In this document: positions 9,101 through 16,068 of the stretch, in pieces
Position numbering within the stretch: the stretch's first letter is position 1
Layout of the letters: each line of letters opens with the position of its first letter
NCBI GenBank assembly: GCA_000991645.1
Contig: LBRX01000004.1
Coordinates: 1-29,929 of the forward strand
DNA from: Candidatus Moranbacteria bacterium GW2011_GWE2_36_40
GTDB taxonomy: Bacteria; Patescibacteriota; Minisyncoccia; Moranbacterales; GWC2-37-73
Direction: 5' to 3'
DNA: 29,929 nucleotides
Program-made: the position numbers and the translations under genes
Notes under the pieces: model-generated
What the model was told of the DNA's origin: nothing
What the model saw: only the letters and a program-made list of their open reading frames with translations
Database searches by the model: none

Positions 9101-11066
9101 TCACATTGTGGGAGCCTACCAATCAGGAAAAAATAAATTTTTTGTTAGAGTTGTTGACGGAGCTGGAAATGTTTCCGCGCCATTAATGCAAGAATATTAT
9201 TTTAGTTCAAGTGCTCCAACCCCACCGGAAAGTTTGGTTGCAACGCCTGAAACTTCATCTGAAAATAGTTTTGGATTTTCTTGGGATAAACCACTTTCAT
9301 TTGCCGGTGGTGATGAAACAAAACTCGTTTATCACTATTCGATTAATATGCTTCCAACAGATAATAATACTGTAGCAACCTCGTTCAAAGCTGTTGCGCC
9401 TGGTCCATATGCAACTCAGAAAGGTGAAAATCAATTTTTTGTGGTAGCTGAGGATGAATCTGGAAATATTGATTATAATCAGTATGCGACAGTTAAATTT
9501 TATGCCAACACGAGTAATCCTCCAATTCCTGGCAAGGTTCAAATTTTCGATACTTCAGATAGAGAAAATTCTAAATATAGCATTGCGGTTAAGTGGACTA
9601 GGCCAGAAGGAATTGATGCAGCTAATTTTGATGGCTTTGTGATTTATCGCAGTGATGGTAGTACATATAGTAATGGGGATATGATATTTAGAGAGATTGC
9701 TAAAACTAGTGGAAGTGCATACGTTGATGGTGGGGAAATATTATTGCCAAGCGGAGACACCACACTTGAAAGTAAACTTTATTATTACCATGTAAAAACA
9801 AAGGATAAAACCAGCAATTATTCAGCCGCTTCTTCAACAGTAAGTATTATTCCAACTGGAAAATATACTCAGGCTCCAAAATTGGTTGGTGCACCATCTT
9901 TCCAAACTCAGGCTTTTCAGACAACATTTACTTGGGTAACAGATCGTGTGGCAAGTTCTTTTGTGGAATATGGAAAAACAATTTCTCTTGGGCAAACAAC
10001 TGGGCAAGTTGATTCAATGACTCAGCACGAAGTCTTAGTTAAGGGTCTTGAAGCTGGAACAAAATATTTTTATCAAGTAAAATATATTGATCCAGATGGA
10101 AACATTGGAACATCTGAAATAAATTCTTTTGAAACTTTGCCACCACCATTAATCTCTGATGTTTTGGTTAGTGAAATTCAGCTTTATACTGCAGCTGTAA
10201 ATTGGAAAACAAATGTAAGTGCAACTTGTACACTTGATTATGGTACGTATACCATTGAAGGAACAGGTGCAAATTCAACTCATCTTGAAAGAATTGATAA
10301 ATTGCTTCCAGCAACAGATTATCGTGTTAGAATAAAATGTATAGATAGTGATCTGAATATGTTCTCATCGGACGAATATGCCTTTAGAACACCAGAAGAG
10401 CCAATTGTTTCAGGGGTTAACATTGAAAACAAAGAAAATGTTGATCTGCCAACGATAATCATACGATATAAAACAAATGTTCCAACCAAAACAACAATAT
10501 ATTATAAGCCAATTTCATCGGTAAATTTTTTGACTTATAATAATGATGAATTATTGCTTGAGCACGAAGCTGAAATTACCGAACTTGCACCAGCAATTGA
10601 ACATATTATAAATGTTACTGGGTTTGATCAAAATAATATCCAGGCAAAACCATTTGAACAAAAAATAACAACAAAAACAGACTCAAGACCACCACAAATA
10701 TTGCTCAACAGGTCAATGGGGAGAGTTTCGGGGCGAGGAAATAATGCCCAATCAAATGTTTATATTAAAATTCAAACGGATGAGGCCACCAGGGTTAATG
10801 TGCTTTATGCCAAAGGAATTGTTACGAAATCATTTGAGCAAACAACCACGGATAATGTTTATGGTGAACATCATTTGATTACTATTCCTGCGGAAGCTGG
10901 GCAGGTGTACAGTTATCAATTTGAAGCACTCGATGATGCTGGAAACAAGACGCTTTCTGATCCTGTTACTGTTCCAGTGGAACAAGCCAAAGCCAATGCG
11001 ACTGAGGTTATCACAAAAACATTTACTAATCGTTTTGGTTGGTTTTCAAAATTGGGAGGAAATTAA
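3129..11066 (+). CDS. Giant membrane-anchored surface protein with duplicated kelch modules
   Basis: The product has 2,645 residues. Residues 1 to about 200 are extremely Lys-rich and lack a signal; a single transmembrane segment follows at about 236-260, so the basic tail should be cytoplasmic and the rest outside. About 300-865 holds some 12 kelch-like blades with the motif F-x-R/K-Y-[DN]-x7-W. Then come a beta-sandwich-like domain (about 868-953) and an Ig-like domain (about 958-1068) with GIAGYYVYFGT. The same order repeats: blades about 1120-1695, sandwich about 1708-1803, Ig about 1810-1922. About seven Ig/FN3-like domains fill the rest. No LPXTG or C-terminal anchor is seen. ATG 3129 (AAAAGAGG 6 bp upstream) is preferred to TTG 3126. 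Such proteins usually bind sugars, surfaces or cells; adhesion is inferred. It is probably cotranscribed with the ABC genes 19 bp downstream. Confidence 0.9.
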   Translation: MKKVKIKIKATKKLKQKRAVFVVEKKPKKKVISKKSTSEKKPSREKDIIKKKTIPVKLSNTKKSKNSKVILPVKKSEKALISGKKENLKVAKAKKEHDEQMEMRKEAKIFLQKKEILKKKKKLAIVKIQQAKKPLILKMPRKRLDLLKTAKNFSHNIFSGMKLQGLNLLRGMLRSKKAQKKKRIKISARSLSEFLGKHEVKKESYGKAYFRRRAVLKIVSFFGKIVQKFYLLTRKLTWTGAAVIALSFVVYGILPTALSAPFSVSVDTRAQWENGTSENISTLSANDSIQLASEGSWTARTWAVPPDTISAGSSSIFVGNDLYVMRGLSDKAFWKYDSVLNEWVELEDMPFPAYYGADMTSDGLTGQIYVIFGGYSKKFYSYDIENDEWIALPDLLDTIWTGGSIGFDGTNPYVIRGNNSTDFWRYNVALGEWQSLAPVSASVSTGANLVYGRDGNFYTPRGANTLTFYRYNIASNTWSARTNITTGYTFNGNQKGAYANDYIYYPRSGNTNSFLRYDISANSWAVLPVTPANVDNASVAFNANDNLLYFLRSAGTYDMWKFDPSLGTVGDWVGPQQVMNNTITMGTGSDLLWNGVTGAGSYVYAVRGGTAGFYRYETATNAWTALANLPVVPAYDTTGTLIGDYIYYPLGNDTTTFYRYTISTNTWAATTALPAVGRNGRSAAYNASDGKVYVLGGGNSSTGLPKFYSSPNNATLTWTTLADISVSGVTYNANIGAKLVSDGTNLFATVGDGETAFLKYDTSDAAWSKMSSTPFVQYYGTSLTFANGKIYALAGYYKDGTWEYTIATNTWRMLPSNQKYLYGRGPYNGANIEYAGGNSFLALTGQSTTDMWSFTAGTNNFVSTGSYVSQTLDVSQATNWVSFVAHDSVPANTSVVYETRTSTDSDSWSAWEAVSGTTINSPAQRYIQVKITLATSDGASTPTVTDYAITYNNSDTPPTNPIAVNAFSQVSGGISLTSGQTYLYEHPSFNFIGASSPEAGIAGYYVYFGTNSNADPVTDGSFQETANYEVNTEFDAATYYLRIKTKDNNGNISTDVFDGFTYAYNGVAPALIETKTTQGDFSAGTLSDVSATDVPDALRLNASGGTGFWNQSRMTNAPAGMYYGSDSVQVNYEGNDYIFALRGGNTTGFYRYALATDTWTAMKVTPAIVGYGGSIEAGPDGFLYATQGGNLPTFWKYEIATDIWTAVSSAPKNFYIGGSLSYDGSRYIYGLPGSDDAFYRYDIESDSWTVRANAQFGNPNTVDGQMVGYDSDSVYDGRNNIYVTQGSYYPYFAKYSIADDAEYGETANTWTILASAPTGIYTGGSLAYDSETNSVYATRGNWKNNYYRYDIGTNSWSQLPDTPVGFDQGASQIVYNGYIYALRGANTVNFYRYNIAESSWEIPTKGLFGPSIPGGTTYFPFTSGISAVSDGNEHLYLIRGNYDNVFMRYNVETGETTEMAKLPVGSWDGSSLAYVGNHNEIYYSPGAIRTTRAGKGNYFYKYNILTNTWSEIVLDQPPAQVGAGSSMTYDGSRYIYLTRGATTATWWRYDLDGTDGFRWTALLTTGAPTPTTGGKMVFIDDYIYSVRGGNNTIYRYDTLSPAWVALPVMPATISTGGGIVDGKDGYLYATRGTNTTDNYRYRISDGLTGTWSSVAAIPAQVQTGGFQENVSNRNWVTAGNGANSYPDGLYSYVISSTENGTGFKKIGTYTSEALDLTSVYKWANLSVNMTKPKNTFVSFETRTSDDGVAWSDWSTVSNEKIFGTKYVFNINSTPNKIIQVRSTLSSSDQIFSPVVNDFSINYYQDIAVPTNPSAVNAYSAATKITSINNDTWYNHGAPYFEWPAVDQIGGATDGVGGSGIAGYYVYFGTDQNGEPLDFQTSNSFQAGTLAVGQTYYLRILAQDNAGMIPPTAFTAFTYKFDNMAPINPSDISVTPTGYTASDNFAFLWTPDASDSFSGISKLQYRTDGDVPDVWTDIVDVNQVALTIPNVDHIVGAYQSGKNKFFVRVVDGAGNVSAPLMQEYYFSSSAPTPPESLVATPETSSENSFGFSWDKPLSFAGGDETKLVYHYSINMLPTDNNTVATSFKAVAPGPYATQKGENQFFVVAEDESGNIDYNQYATVKFYANTSNPPIPGKVQIFDTSDRENSKYSIAVKWTRPEGIDAANFDGFVIYRSDGSTYSNGDMIFREIAKTSGSAYVDGGEILLPSGDTTLESKLYYYHVKTKDKTSNYSAASSTVSIIPTGKYTQAPKLVGAPSFQTQAFQTTFTWVTDRVASSFVEYGKTISLGQTTGQVDSMTQHEVLVKGLEAGTKYFYQVKYIDPDGNIGTSEINSFETLPPPLISDVLVSEIQLYTAAVNWKTNVSATCTLDYGTYTIEGTGANSTHLERIDKLLPATDYRVRIKCIDSDLNMFSSDEYAFRTPEEPIVSGVNIENKENVDLPTIIIRYKTNVPTKTTIYYKPISSVNFLTYNNDELLLEHEAEITELAPAIEHIINVTGFDQNNIQAKPFEQKITTKTDSRPPQILLNRSMGRVSGRGNNAQSNVYIKIQTDEATRVNVLYAKGIVTKSFEQTTTDNVYGEHHLITIPAEAGQVYSYQFEALDDAGNKTLSDPVTVPVEQAKANATEVITKTFTNRFGWFSKLGGN
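4030..6330 (+). repeat. First copy of the kelch + sandwich + Ig coding module
   Basis: This covers about 12 blades, a domain containing YETRTSTDSDSWSAWEAV, and an Ig-like domain containing GIAGYYVYFGT. It pairs with the copy at 6480-8893. Boundaries are approximate. Confidence 0.75.
6480..8893 (+). repeat. Second copy of the kelch + sandwich + Ig coding module
   Basis: About 12 blades are followed by FETRTSDDGVAWSDWSTV, PTNPSAVNAYS and GIAGYYVYFGT, in the same order as the first copy. The copies have diverged clearly, so the duplication is old. Confidence 0.75.
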
Positions 11067-11085
11067 AAAATATTAAAAAGCTGAA

Positions 11086-11823
11086 ATGACTGAAGAAAAA
11101 AAGGAAATCGTCATCAAAGTTGCTGGCGTGAAGAAGAATTTTATCGTGGGAGAACAAAGTATTCCCGTTTTGATGGGCATTGACCTTGAAATTTTTCGAG
11201 GTGAATTCGTGTTACTTGTTGGTCCTTCTGGATGTGGAAAGTCAACTCTGTTGCACACCATCTATGGACTTGAAGAACCAACTGTTGGTACCGTTTTTAT
11301 CGATGATGACGATATTTGGGTTAAAACAAAAGATTGGAGAGCAAATTTTAGAAATCAAAATATCGGCTTTATCCCGCAGCAGCCATTTTGGATAAAATCA
11401 TTGACTGTCATTGAGAATATTGCAATTCCAGCCATTATTACTGGAAAAACTTTTGCTGAGGGAATTGAAATTGGTGCTAAATTGATTGAACTGGTTGGCA
11501 TGAGTGAATGGGCAAATCATAGACCGTATGATCTTTCCGGAGGTCAACAACAAAGAATTGCGCTCGCAAGATCGCTTTTGCTTGACCCAAAATTTATTAT
11601 TGCTGATGAACCGACTGGAAATCTGGACAGAGCGGCTGGAGAAAAATTGATGCAACTCCTGCTTGATATATCTGAGCAATTTAACATAACGATATTGATG
11701 GTTACGCATAATACTGATCAATATAAATTTGGTACCCGAATTGTGAACATGGTTGACGGAAAAATAATGTCTGACGTTGTTAATAAAGGCAGTCTTACGG
11801 AAATAAAAAAAGATAAAAATTAA
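11086..11823 (+). CDS. ABC transporter ATPase, LolD/MacB type
   Basis: A 245-residue nucleotide-binding subunit. Walker A is GPSGCGKST (about residues 46-54), the Q-loop region is PQQPFW, the ABC signature is LSGGQQQRIALARS (about 149-162), Walker B with its Glu is FIIADEPTGNLD, and the switch His is in MVTHN. This sequence pattern is the LolD/MacB/FtsE-like class that works with FtsX-type permeases. It should bind and hydrolyse ATP on the cytoplasmic face as a dimer and drive the permease encoded 6 bp downstream. The gene starts 19 bp after the giant surface protein with no promoter or terminator between, so the three genes look like one operon. No clear SD site is seen. Confidence 0.92.
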   Translation: MTEEKKEIVIKVAGVKKNFIVGEQSIPVLMGIDLEIFRGEFVLLVGPSGCGKSTLLHTIYGLEEPTVGTVFIDDDDIWVKTKDWRANFRNQNIGFIPQQPFWIKSLTVIENIAIPAIITGKTFAEGIEIGAKLIELVGMSEWANHRPYDLSGGQQQRIALARSLLLDPKFIIADEPTGNLDRAAGEKLMQLLLDISEQFNITILMVTHNTDQYKFGTRIVNMVDGKIMSDVVNKGSLTEIKKDKN

Positions 11824-11829
11824 AAAATA

Positions 11830-13140
11830 ATGTTTAAAATTTTTAAAAAAAAGAATATTGAAAAAACCAATCTTGGTTCAAAGGTTTCTTCAAATCAGAT
11901 GCGGTTTTCTGCTGTCATTCTGATTGGTTATAGAAATATGTCAATTAACAAATTGAGATCATTTTTAACCGTGGGAGGTGTTGCTATTGGTATTGCTATT
12001 ATAACTTTGCTTATTTCACTAGGATTTGGAATTCAAGGGATGGTCATTCGCGAAGTTACCAGCAATAATCCAGGAAATATTATTGATGTTGGCAATAATA
12101 GCTTGGAGAACTTTGTGATTTTTGATAAGTCTGCAATTGGCAGGATTGAAAATATTGAAGGGGTAAAGGATGTTGAAATCAGTGCTAATATAGGTGGAAA
12201 ATTTATTATTGGCGATTCGCAAACTGATGTGGTTGTTAATGCTATCAGTGAGAAATATCTTGATTTGGCAAGTTCAAATATTGATTTGGAAATTAAGAAA
12301 AAATTGTTTTTAAATCCCAAATCAGTTGCGATAACCCCTAAGCTGGCAACGCTTTTGGGCTTTGAAAATCCAGATGATAGTATTGGAAAACAAGTTGAAT
12401 ACAGTATGATTATCAGAGAGGAAATGTTAACCAATGACTTGGAAGATTCAAAGGAGGAATCACAAAAAGAAGATCAAAATAAGGATAAGGTGCTTACAAT
12501 TGTGGGAATTGTGAAGGATCAAACGAAAGATGATGCTGTTTACGCCTATGTTCCTATTGAAGAAATAAGAATGGTTTATGGCAAAGTAGCTGGACAATCA
12601 GTAAAAGTCAGTGTCAAGGATGAATCAATGGTTGAAAATACTAGGCTTCAAATCGAGCAGTTGGGATTTTCAACCGAGAGTGTACTGGACACCATAGCAG
12701 ACATTAACTCATTTTTCTCAGTAGTTAGGATCATCCTGGTTGCTTTTGGTGTGATTATTATGTCAATTTCTGCCATGGGGATGCTTAACACACTGAGTGT
12801 TTCCTTGCTTCAAAGAACGAAAGAAGTTGGAATCTTGAAAGCCCTGGGGGCAAAAAGAAGGGATATCTTTAAGATGTTTATCATTGAGGCTTTTTTAATA
12901 AGTTTTCTTGGAGGAACAATAGGCATAGCTGTTGGTTATGGAATTGCTAAGTTGATAAATTATATTATCAATATGATAGCGGGCAAATATGGTGTCGCAT
13001 CTGCAAATTTTGTTGAAATCCCCTCAATTTTCGTTATTTCAATAGCCCTTTTTATTTTTATCTTGGGTGTGGTAACGGGACTTTTCCCAGCCTTGAGAGC
13101 TTCAAAACTTCATGCTCTCGAAGCTTTGCGATATGAATAA
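11830..13140 (+). CDS. MacB/FtsX-type ABC transporter permease
   Basis: The 436 residues follow the MacB plan: a first membrane helix at about 40-65 (SFLTVGGVAIGIAIITLLIS), a large extracytoplasmic domain at about 70-285, and three helices at the end. The FtsX-like motif QRTKEVGILKALGAKRRDIF lies in the cytoplasmic loop, and the C-terminus ends with GLFPALRASKLHALEALRYE. An acidic and Lys-rich insertion (SKEESQKEDQNKDK) interrupts the external domain. The family couples ATP hydrolysis to mechanical work on substrates outside the membrane rather than passing them through a pore. The location suggests a role in release, folding or stress handling of the giant surface protein, but that is an inference. 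No outer-membrane partner or MacA-like adaptor is present. Confidence 0.9.
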   Translation: MFKIFKKKNIEKTNLGSKVSSNQMRFSAVILIGYRNMSINKLRSFLTVGGVAIGIAIITLLISLGFGIQGMVIREVTSNNPGNIIDVGNNSLENFVIFDKSAIGRIENIEGVKDVEISANIGGKFIIGDSQTDVVVNAISEKYLDLASSNIDLEIKKKLFLNPKSVAITPKLATLLGFENPDDSIGKQVEYSMIIREEMLTNDLEDSKEESQKEDQNKDKVLTIVGIVKDQTKDDAVYAYVPIEEIRMVYGKVAGQSVKVSVKDESMVENTRLQIEQLGFSTESVLDTIADINSFFSVVRIILVAFGVIIMSISAMGMLNTLSVSLLQRTKEVGILKALGAKRRDIFKMFIIEAFLISFLGGTIGIAVGYGIAKLINYIINMIAGKYGVASANFVEIPSIFVISIALFIFILGVVTGLFPALRASKLHALEALRYE

Positions 13141-13371
13141 ATTAAAGATTTTTTGAGAACTCCTTGTGAAAGGTGTTCCTTGTTGTGAAAAAAAGTATTT
13201 TGTGCTTAGATTAAAGCATAAATGCTTAAAGGAATTCACCCTATTAAATAATTTTGAGTACAAAATTAAGATTCGGGAAGTTTATTTTTGTGATTTTACT
13301 TTAAATAAGAATTAAATTTTAAGTAAGCAGGTTCTTTTATAGAAGGACCCGAATCTTATTTAATTGGGTAA
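13141..13371. other. Intergenic region with a long-range inverted repeat
   Basis: TAAGATTCGGG (13267-13277) and CCCGAATCTTA (13348-13358) are perfect 11-bp complements, 70 bp apart, ending just before the endonuclease start. A weak hairpin (13157-13163 with 13172-13178) may end the ABC operon but lacks a T run. No gene was found here. Confidence 0.6.
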
Positions 13372-14019
13372 ATGAGTTATCATTTGAAAATTGACAATAG
13401 AAAGAAGATTGCCTTGGTTGTGGCTCGTGAGCTCAGGACCATTTTTCCAGATGCAAAAATAGCACTTAATTTCAGTAACTCCTGGGAACTTTTGGTAGCT
13501 GTAATTTTGAGCGCTCAGTGCACTGACAAAAAAGTAAATGAAGTAACTGAAAAACTTTTTAAAAAATACAAAAAACTGGAAGATTATGTCGCCGCCAGCC
13601 AGTTGGAATTTCAGCAGGATATTTTTCAGACGGGTTTTTATCATAATAAGGCTAAGAATATTTTGGCTACTGCAAAGATAATCAAAGAAAAACACAATGG
13701 TAAAATTCCTTGCACAATGGAGGAGTTGATTCAATTACCAGGTGTTGCCAGAAAAACGGCTAATGTTGTGCTTGGAGTTGCTTGCGGTGTTTTCGTGGGA
13801 ATTCCTGTTGATACTCATGTGAGAAGGCTTTCAAATTTGTTAGGACTTAGCCCTGAAAAAAATCCAGATAAGACAGAAAGAGATTTAATGCAGATTTTTC
13901 CTAAACCGGAATGGCCAAAAATAAGTTATCGCATGATTGAATATGGTAGAAAATATTGCCCAGCAAAAGCACATGATCATTCTAAGTGTCCATTAACACG
14001 GGCTCTTAATAACCAATAA
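13372..14019 (+). CDS. nth: Endonuclease III (DNA glycosylase/AP lyase) with degenerate Fe-S site
   Basis: The enzyme removes oxidised pyrimidines and cuts at the abasic site in base-excision repair. The 215 residues match the family: LSAQCTDKKVNEV near the N-terminus, the helix-hairpin-helix LPGVARKTANVV with catalytic Lys128, and VDTHVRRLSNLLG with catalytic Asp147. The C-terminal metal loop is unusual. The family motif is C-x6-C-x2-C-x5-C, but here it reads Cys196-x6-His203-x2-Cys206 and the chain ends without a fourth Cys. Two of four [4Fe-4S] ligands are therefore absent, so the cluster is either lost or altered. Catalytic residues are intact and activity is likely. There is no clear SD site. 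A self-complementary repeat separates it from alr. Confidence 0.9.
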   Translation: MSYHLKIDNRKKIALVVARELRTIFPDAKIALNFSNSWELLVAVILSAQCTDKKVNEVTEKLFKKYKKLEDYVAASQLEFQQDIFQTGFYHNKAKNILATAKIIKEKHNGKIPCTMEELIQLPGVARKTANVVLGVACGVFVGIPVDTHVRRLSNLLGLSPEKNPDKTERDLMQIFPKPEWPKISYRMIEYGRKYCPAKAHDHSKCPLTRALNNQ

Positions 14020-14110
14020 TCAAAATACTAGATACAAATAAATCACAAATATCAATAATCAAAAGCCCGCACCTCGTTTTTTTGGTTATTGTTTCTCGTA
14101 TCTTAGTATT
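14014..14110. repeat. Self-complementary junction repeat between nth and alr
   Basis: CAATAATCAAAA occurs exactly at 14014-14025 and 14053-14064, and its near-complement (TTTGGTTATTG) lies at 14081-14091. AATACTAGATAC (14024-14035) nearly complements GTATCTTAGTATT (14098-14110). Together they form a long imperfect hairpin with GCCCGCACCTCG at the tip and T7 at 14077-14083, so it may also help end nth transcription. It resembles the pilB-pilC junction in design. Confidence 0.65.
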
Positions 14111-14119
14111 TATAATTCT

Positions 14120-15244
14120 ATGCTTTCTTATATTGAAATTTCTAAAGAAAATTTGTTACACAATTTTGCGCTAATGAAATCATTGGTTAAGGGAGATGTT
14201 AAAATGGTTTCAGTTGTGAAGGCTAATGCCTATGGGCATGGTCAAAATGAGGTCGTAGATATTTTGGATGGCGTTACTGACTATTTTCAAGTAGATGATT
14301 TTAGGGAGTTGGAAATACTTCGAAAAATTACAAAAAAGAAAATTTTAGTGCTTGGATATGTTGCTAAAGATGAAATGAAAAAAGCTCTTGAGCACGAAGG
14401 AATATTGGGGGTTTATGATGAGAAACAAATTTTAGCGTTAGATAGTATCTCAAAGGAACTCGGGAGAAAAGCAATTGTGCATGTTAAGATAGATGCCTAT
14501 CTTGGAAGGCAGGGTGTTATGCCTGAAAAGGTGGAAGAGATGGTTAATTGCTTGAAAAATTGCGAAAATATTGTGGTGGATGGCATATATTCTCATTTTG
14601 CAAACATTGAAGATACTACTGATTTTTCTCATGCCCAAAAACAAATCAATGCATTTGAGGTTGCATTGAAAATTTTTGAAAAAGCTGGTTTTGATAATTT
14701 GAAAACTCACATGTCTGCAAGTAGTGGCATTATGGCTTGGGAAAAAAATGAAGGTGTTTCAAAATTGGTTCGTCCTGGCCTAAGCTTGTATGGCATGTGG
14801 CCAAGCGAGGATTTGAGAAATAAGCTTGAAAATGAAAATTTTAAATTAAAACCAGTTATGCGCTGGGTTTCCCATATTGCTCAAATAAAGACAGTGCCAA
14901 AAGGGTATTCTATCGGATATGGTCTTACTTTTGTGACTGATGAGATAACGAAGATAGCTGTGATTCCGCAAGGGTATAGTGATGGATTTGATAGGGGGCT
15001 TTCCAATCTTGGGGAAGTTTTGATTAAAAAAAAACGTTGTAGAATTCTTGGAAGAGTTGCCATGAATATGTTCGTGGTTGATGTTTCACATCTTGCTGAT
15101 GTTTTGAATGAGGATGAAGTGGTGCTTTTGGGAAAGCAGGGAAATCAAGAAATTACAGCAGAAGAAATTGCTGAAAAAATTGACACAATAAACTACGAAA
15201 TTACCACACGAGTTCTGGCTCTTTTGCCAAGAATAGTGAGATGA
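14120..15244 (+). CDS. alr: Alanine racemase
   Basis: A PLP enzyme that interconverts L- and D-alanine in the cytoplasm to supply D-alanine for peptidoglycan. The 374 residues are full length. Lys34 in SVVKANAYGHG is the PLP-binding lysine. Tyr267 in IGYGLTF is in the position of the second catalytic base. RPGLSLYGMW and RVAMNMFVVDVSHL are conserved barrel and C-terminal segments, and the protein ends with YEITTRVLALLPRI. The start ATG at 14120 fits the usual N-terminus (YIEISKENLLHN). There is no SD site. A TATAAT at 14111-14116 with TTGTTT 16 bp upstream lies almost on the start codon, so a leaderless message is possible, or this box is accidental. Confidence 0.93.
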   Translation: MLSYIEISKENLLHNFALMKSLVKGDVKMVSVVKANAYGHGQNEVVDILDGVTDYFQVDDFRELEILRKITKKKILVLGYVAKDEMKKALEHEGILGVYDEKQILALDSISKELGRKAIVHVKIDAYLGRQGVMPEKVEEMVNCLKNCENIVVDGIYSHFANIEDTTDFSHAQKQINAFEVALKIFEKAGFDNLKTHMSASSGIMAWEKNEGVSKLVRPGLSLYGMWPSEDLRNKLENENFKLKPVMRWVSHIAQIKTVPKGYSIGYGLTFVTDEITKIAVIPQGYSDGFDRGLSNLGEVLIKKKRCRILGRVAMNMFVVDVSHLADVLNEDEVVLLGKQGNQEITAEEIAEKIDTINYEITTRVLALLPRIVR

Positions 15245-15382
15245 TTTGTTGGCCCGATTTATATTTGTGATGAGAGTGTTTTGAATTTAATGGTTGATTA
15301 AAATTTTATAGATGTAAATGCTTGAATCGAAAGGGAAGTTTGTGAAGCGCGTATATATTCATGCATGCATCTAATAGTCTAG

Positions 15383-16000
15383 ATGGAAAAAGAATATTTG
15401 CAGGAATTGAATAATGTTGCGGAATTGTCTGACGAAGGTTTGGTCAAGATGACGCTTGAAAATCCAGATGCGTATGGTTTTTTAATCGAACGTTATGAAG
15501 AAAAATTGCACAGATATATTTTGCGTATCTCAGGTGGATCAAGAGAGGATGTGGAGGATACATTGCAAGATGTTTTTATTAGCGCCTATAAAAATCTTAA
15601 CGATTTTGATCAAGACCTAAAGTTTTCTTCTTGGATTTATCGCATAGCTCACAATAAGGTCATCAGTCATTTCAGAAAAATAACAGCCAGACCAAAAACA
15701 GTAACATATGAAGGTGATAATCAGTTGTTAAATATATTGGCCAGTAGTGAGGATATGACAAAGGAACTTGAAAGGAAGCATACTGGCGAGGAAGTTCGTT
15801 TGATTTTGGATGAGCTTGATGAAAGATATCGAGAAGTTTTGGTTTTAAAATTTTTGGAAGAAAAGGATTATAAGGAAATTTCCGATATTTTGGAAAAACC
15901 AATGGGAACAGTCGCTACACTCATAAACAGAGCAAAGAAGCAGTTTAAAGAAAAAATATCAAAACAAGATATGAAACAAAATATATTGAAAAAAGTGTAA
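15383..16000 (+). CDS. ECF-like RNA polymerase sigma factor
   Basis: The 205-residue protein has the two-domain plan of extracytoplasmic-function sigma factors. Region 2 (about 30-95) contains YILRISGGSREDVEDTLQDV and then FSSWIYRIAHNKVISHFRK, the -10-recognising part. Region 4 (about 140-195) contains DERYREVLVLKFLEEKDYKE and the helix-turn-helix MGTVATLINRAKKQFKEK, which reads the -35 element. Regions 1 and 3 are absent. The next gene, 68 bp downstream on the same strand, encodes a membrane protein that could be its anti-sigma factor. A perfect ATGCATGCAT palindrome (15361-15370) sits just before the start. There is no obvious SD. Target genes cannot be read from this window. Confidence 0.9.
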   Translation: MEKEYLQELNNVAELSDEGLVKMTLENPDAYGFLIERYEEKLHRYILRISGGSREDVEDTLQDVFISAYKNLNDFDQDLKFSSWIYRIAHNKVISHFRKITARPKTVTYEGDNQLLNILASSEDMTKELERKHTGEEVRLILDELDERYREVLVLKFLEEKDYKEISDILEKPMGTVATLINRAKKQFKEKISKQDMKQNILKKV

Positions 16001-16068
16001 CCGTAGAAAATATTTTATAATAAATTAGTGTTCTTTGGCTGAAAGCTATTTGAACTCAATCTAACAAG

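Noticed and set aside
3113..11066. Many open frames in other phases within the giant gene
   Set aside because: They mirror the repeated kelch coding sequence, lack start signals and have unlikely compositions (rich in Met, His and Gln).
15333..15359. ECF-type autoregulated promoter (GGGAAGTTT followed by CGTATA)
   Set aside because: The spacing between the two boxes is far too short for an ECF promoter and no second copy supports the motif.
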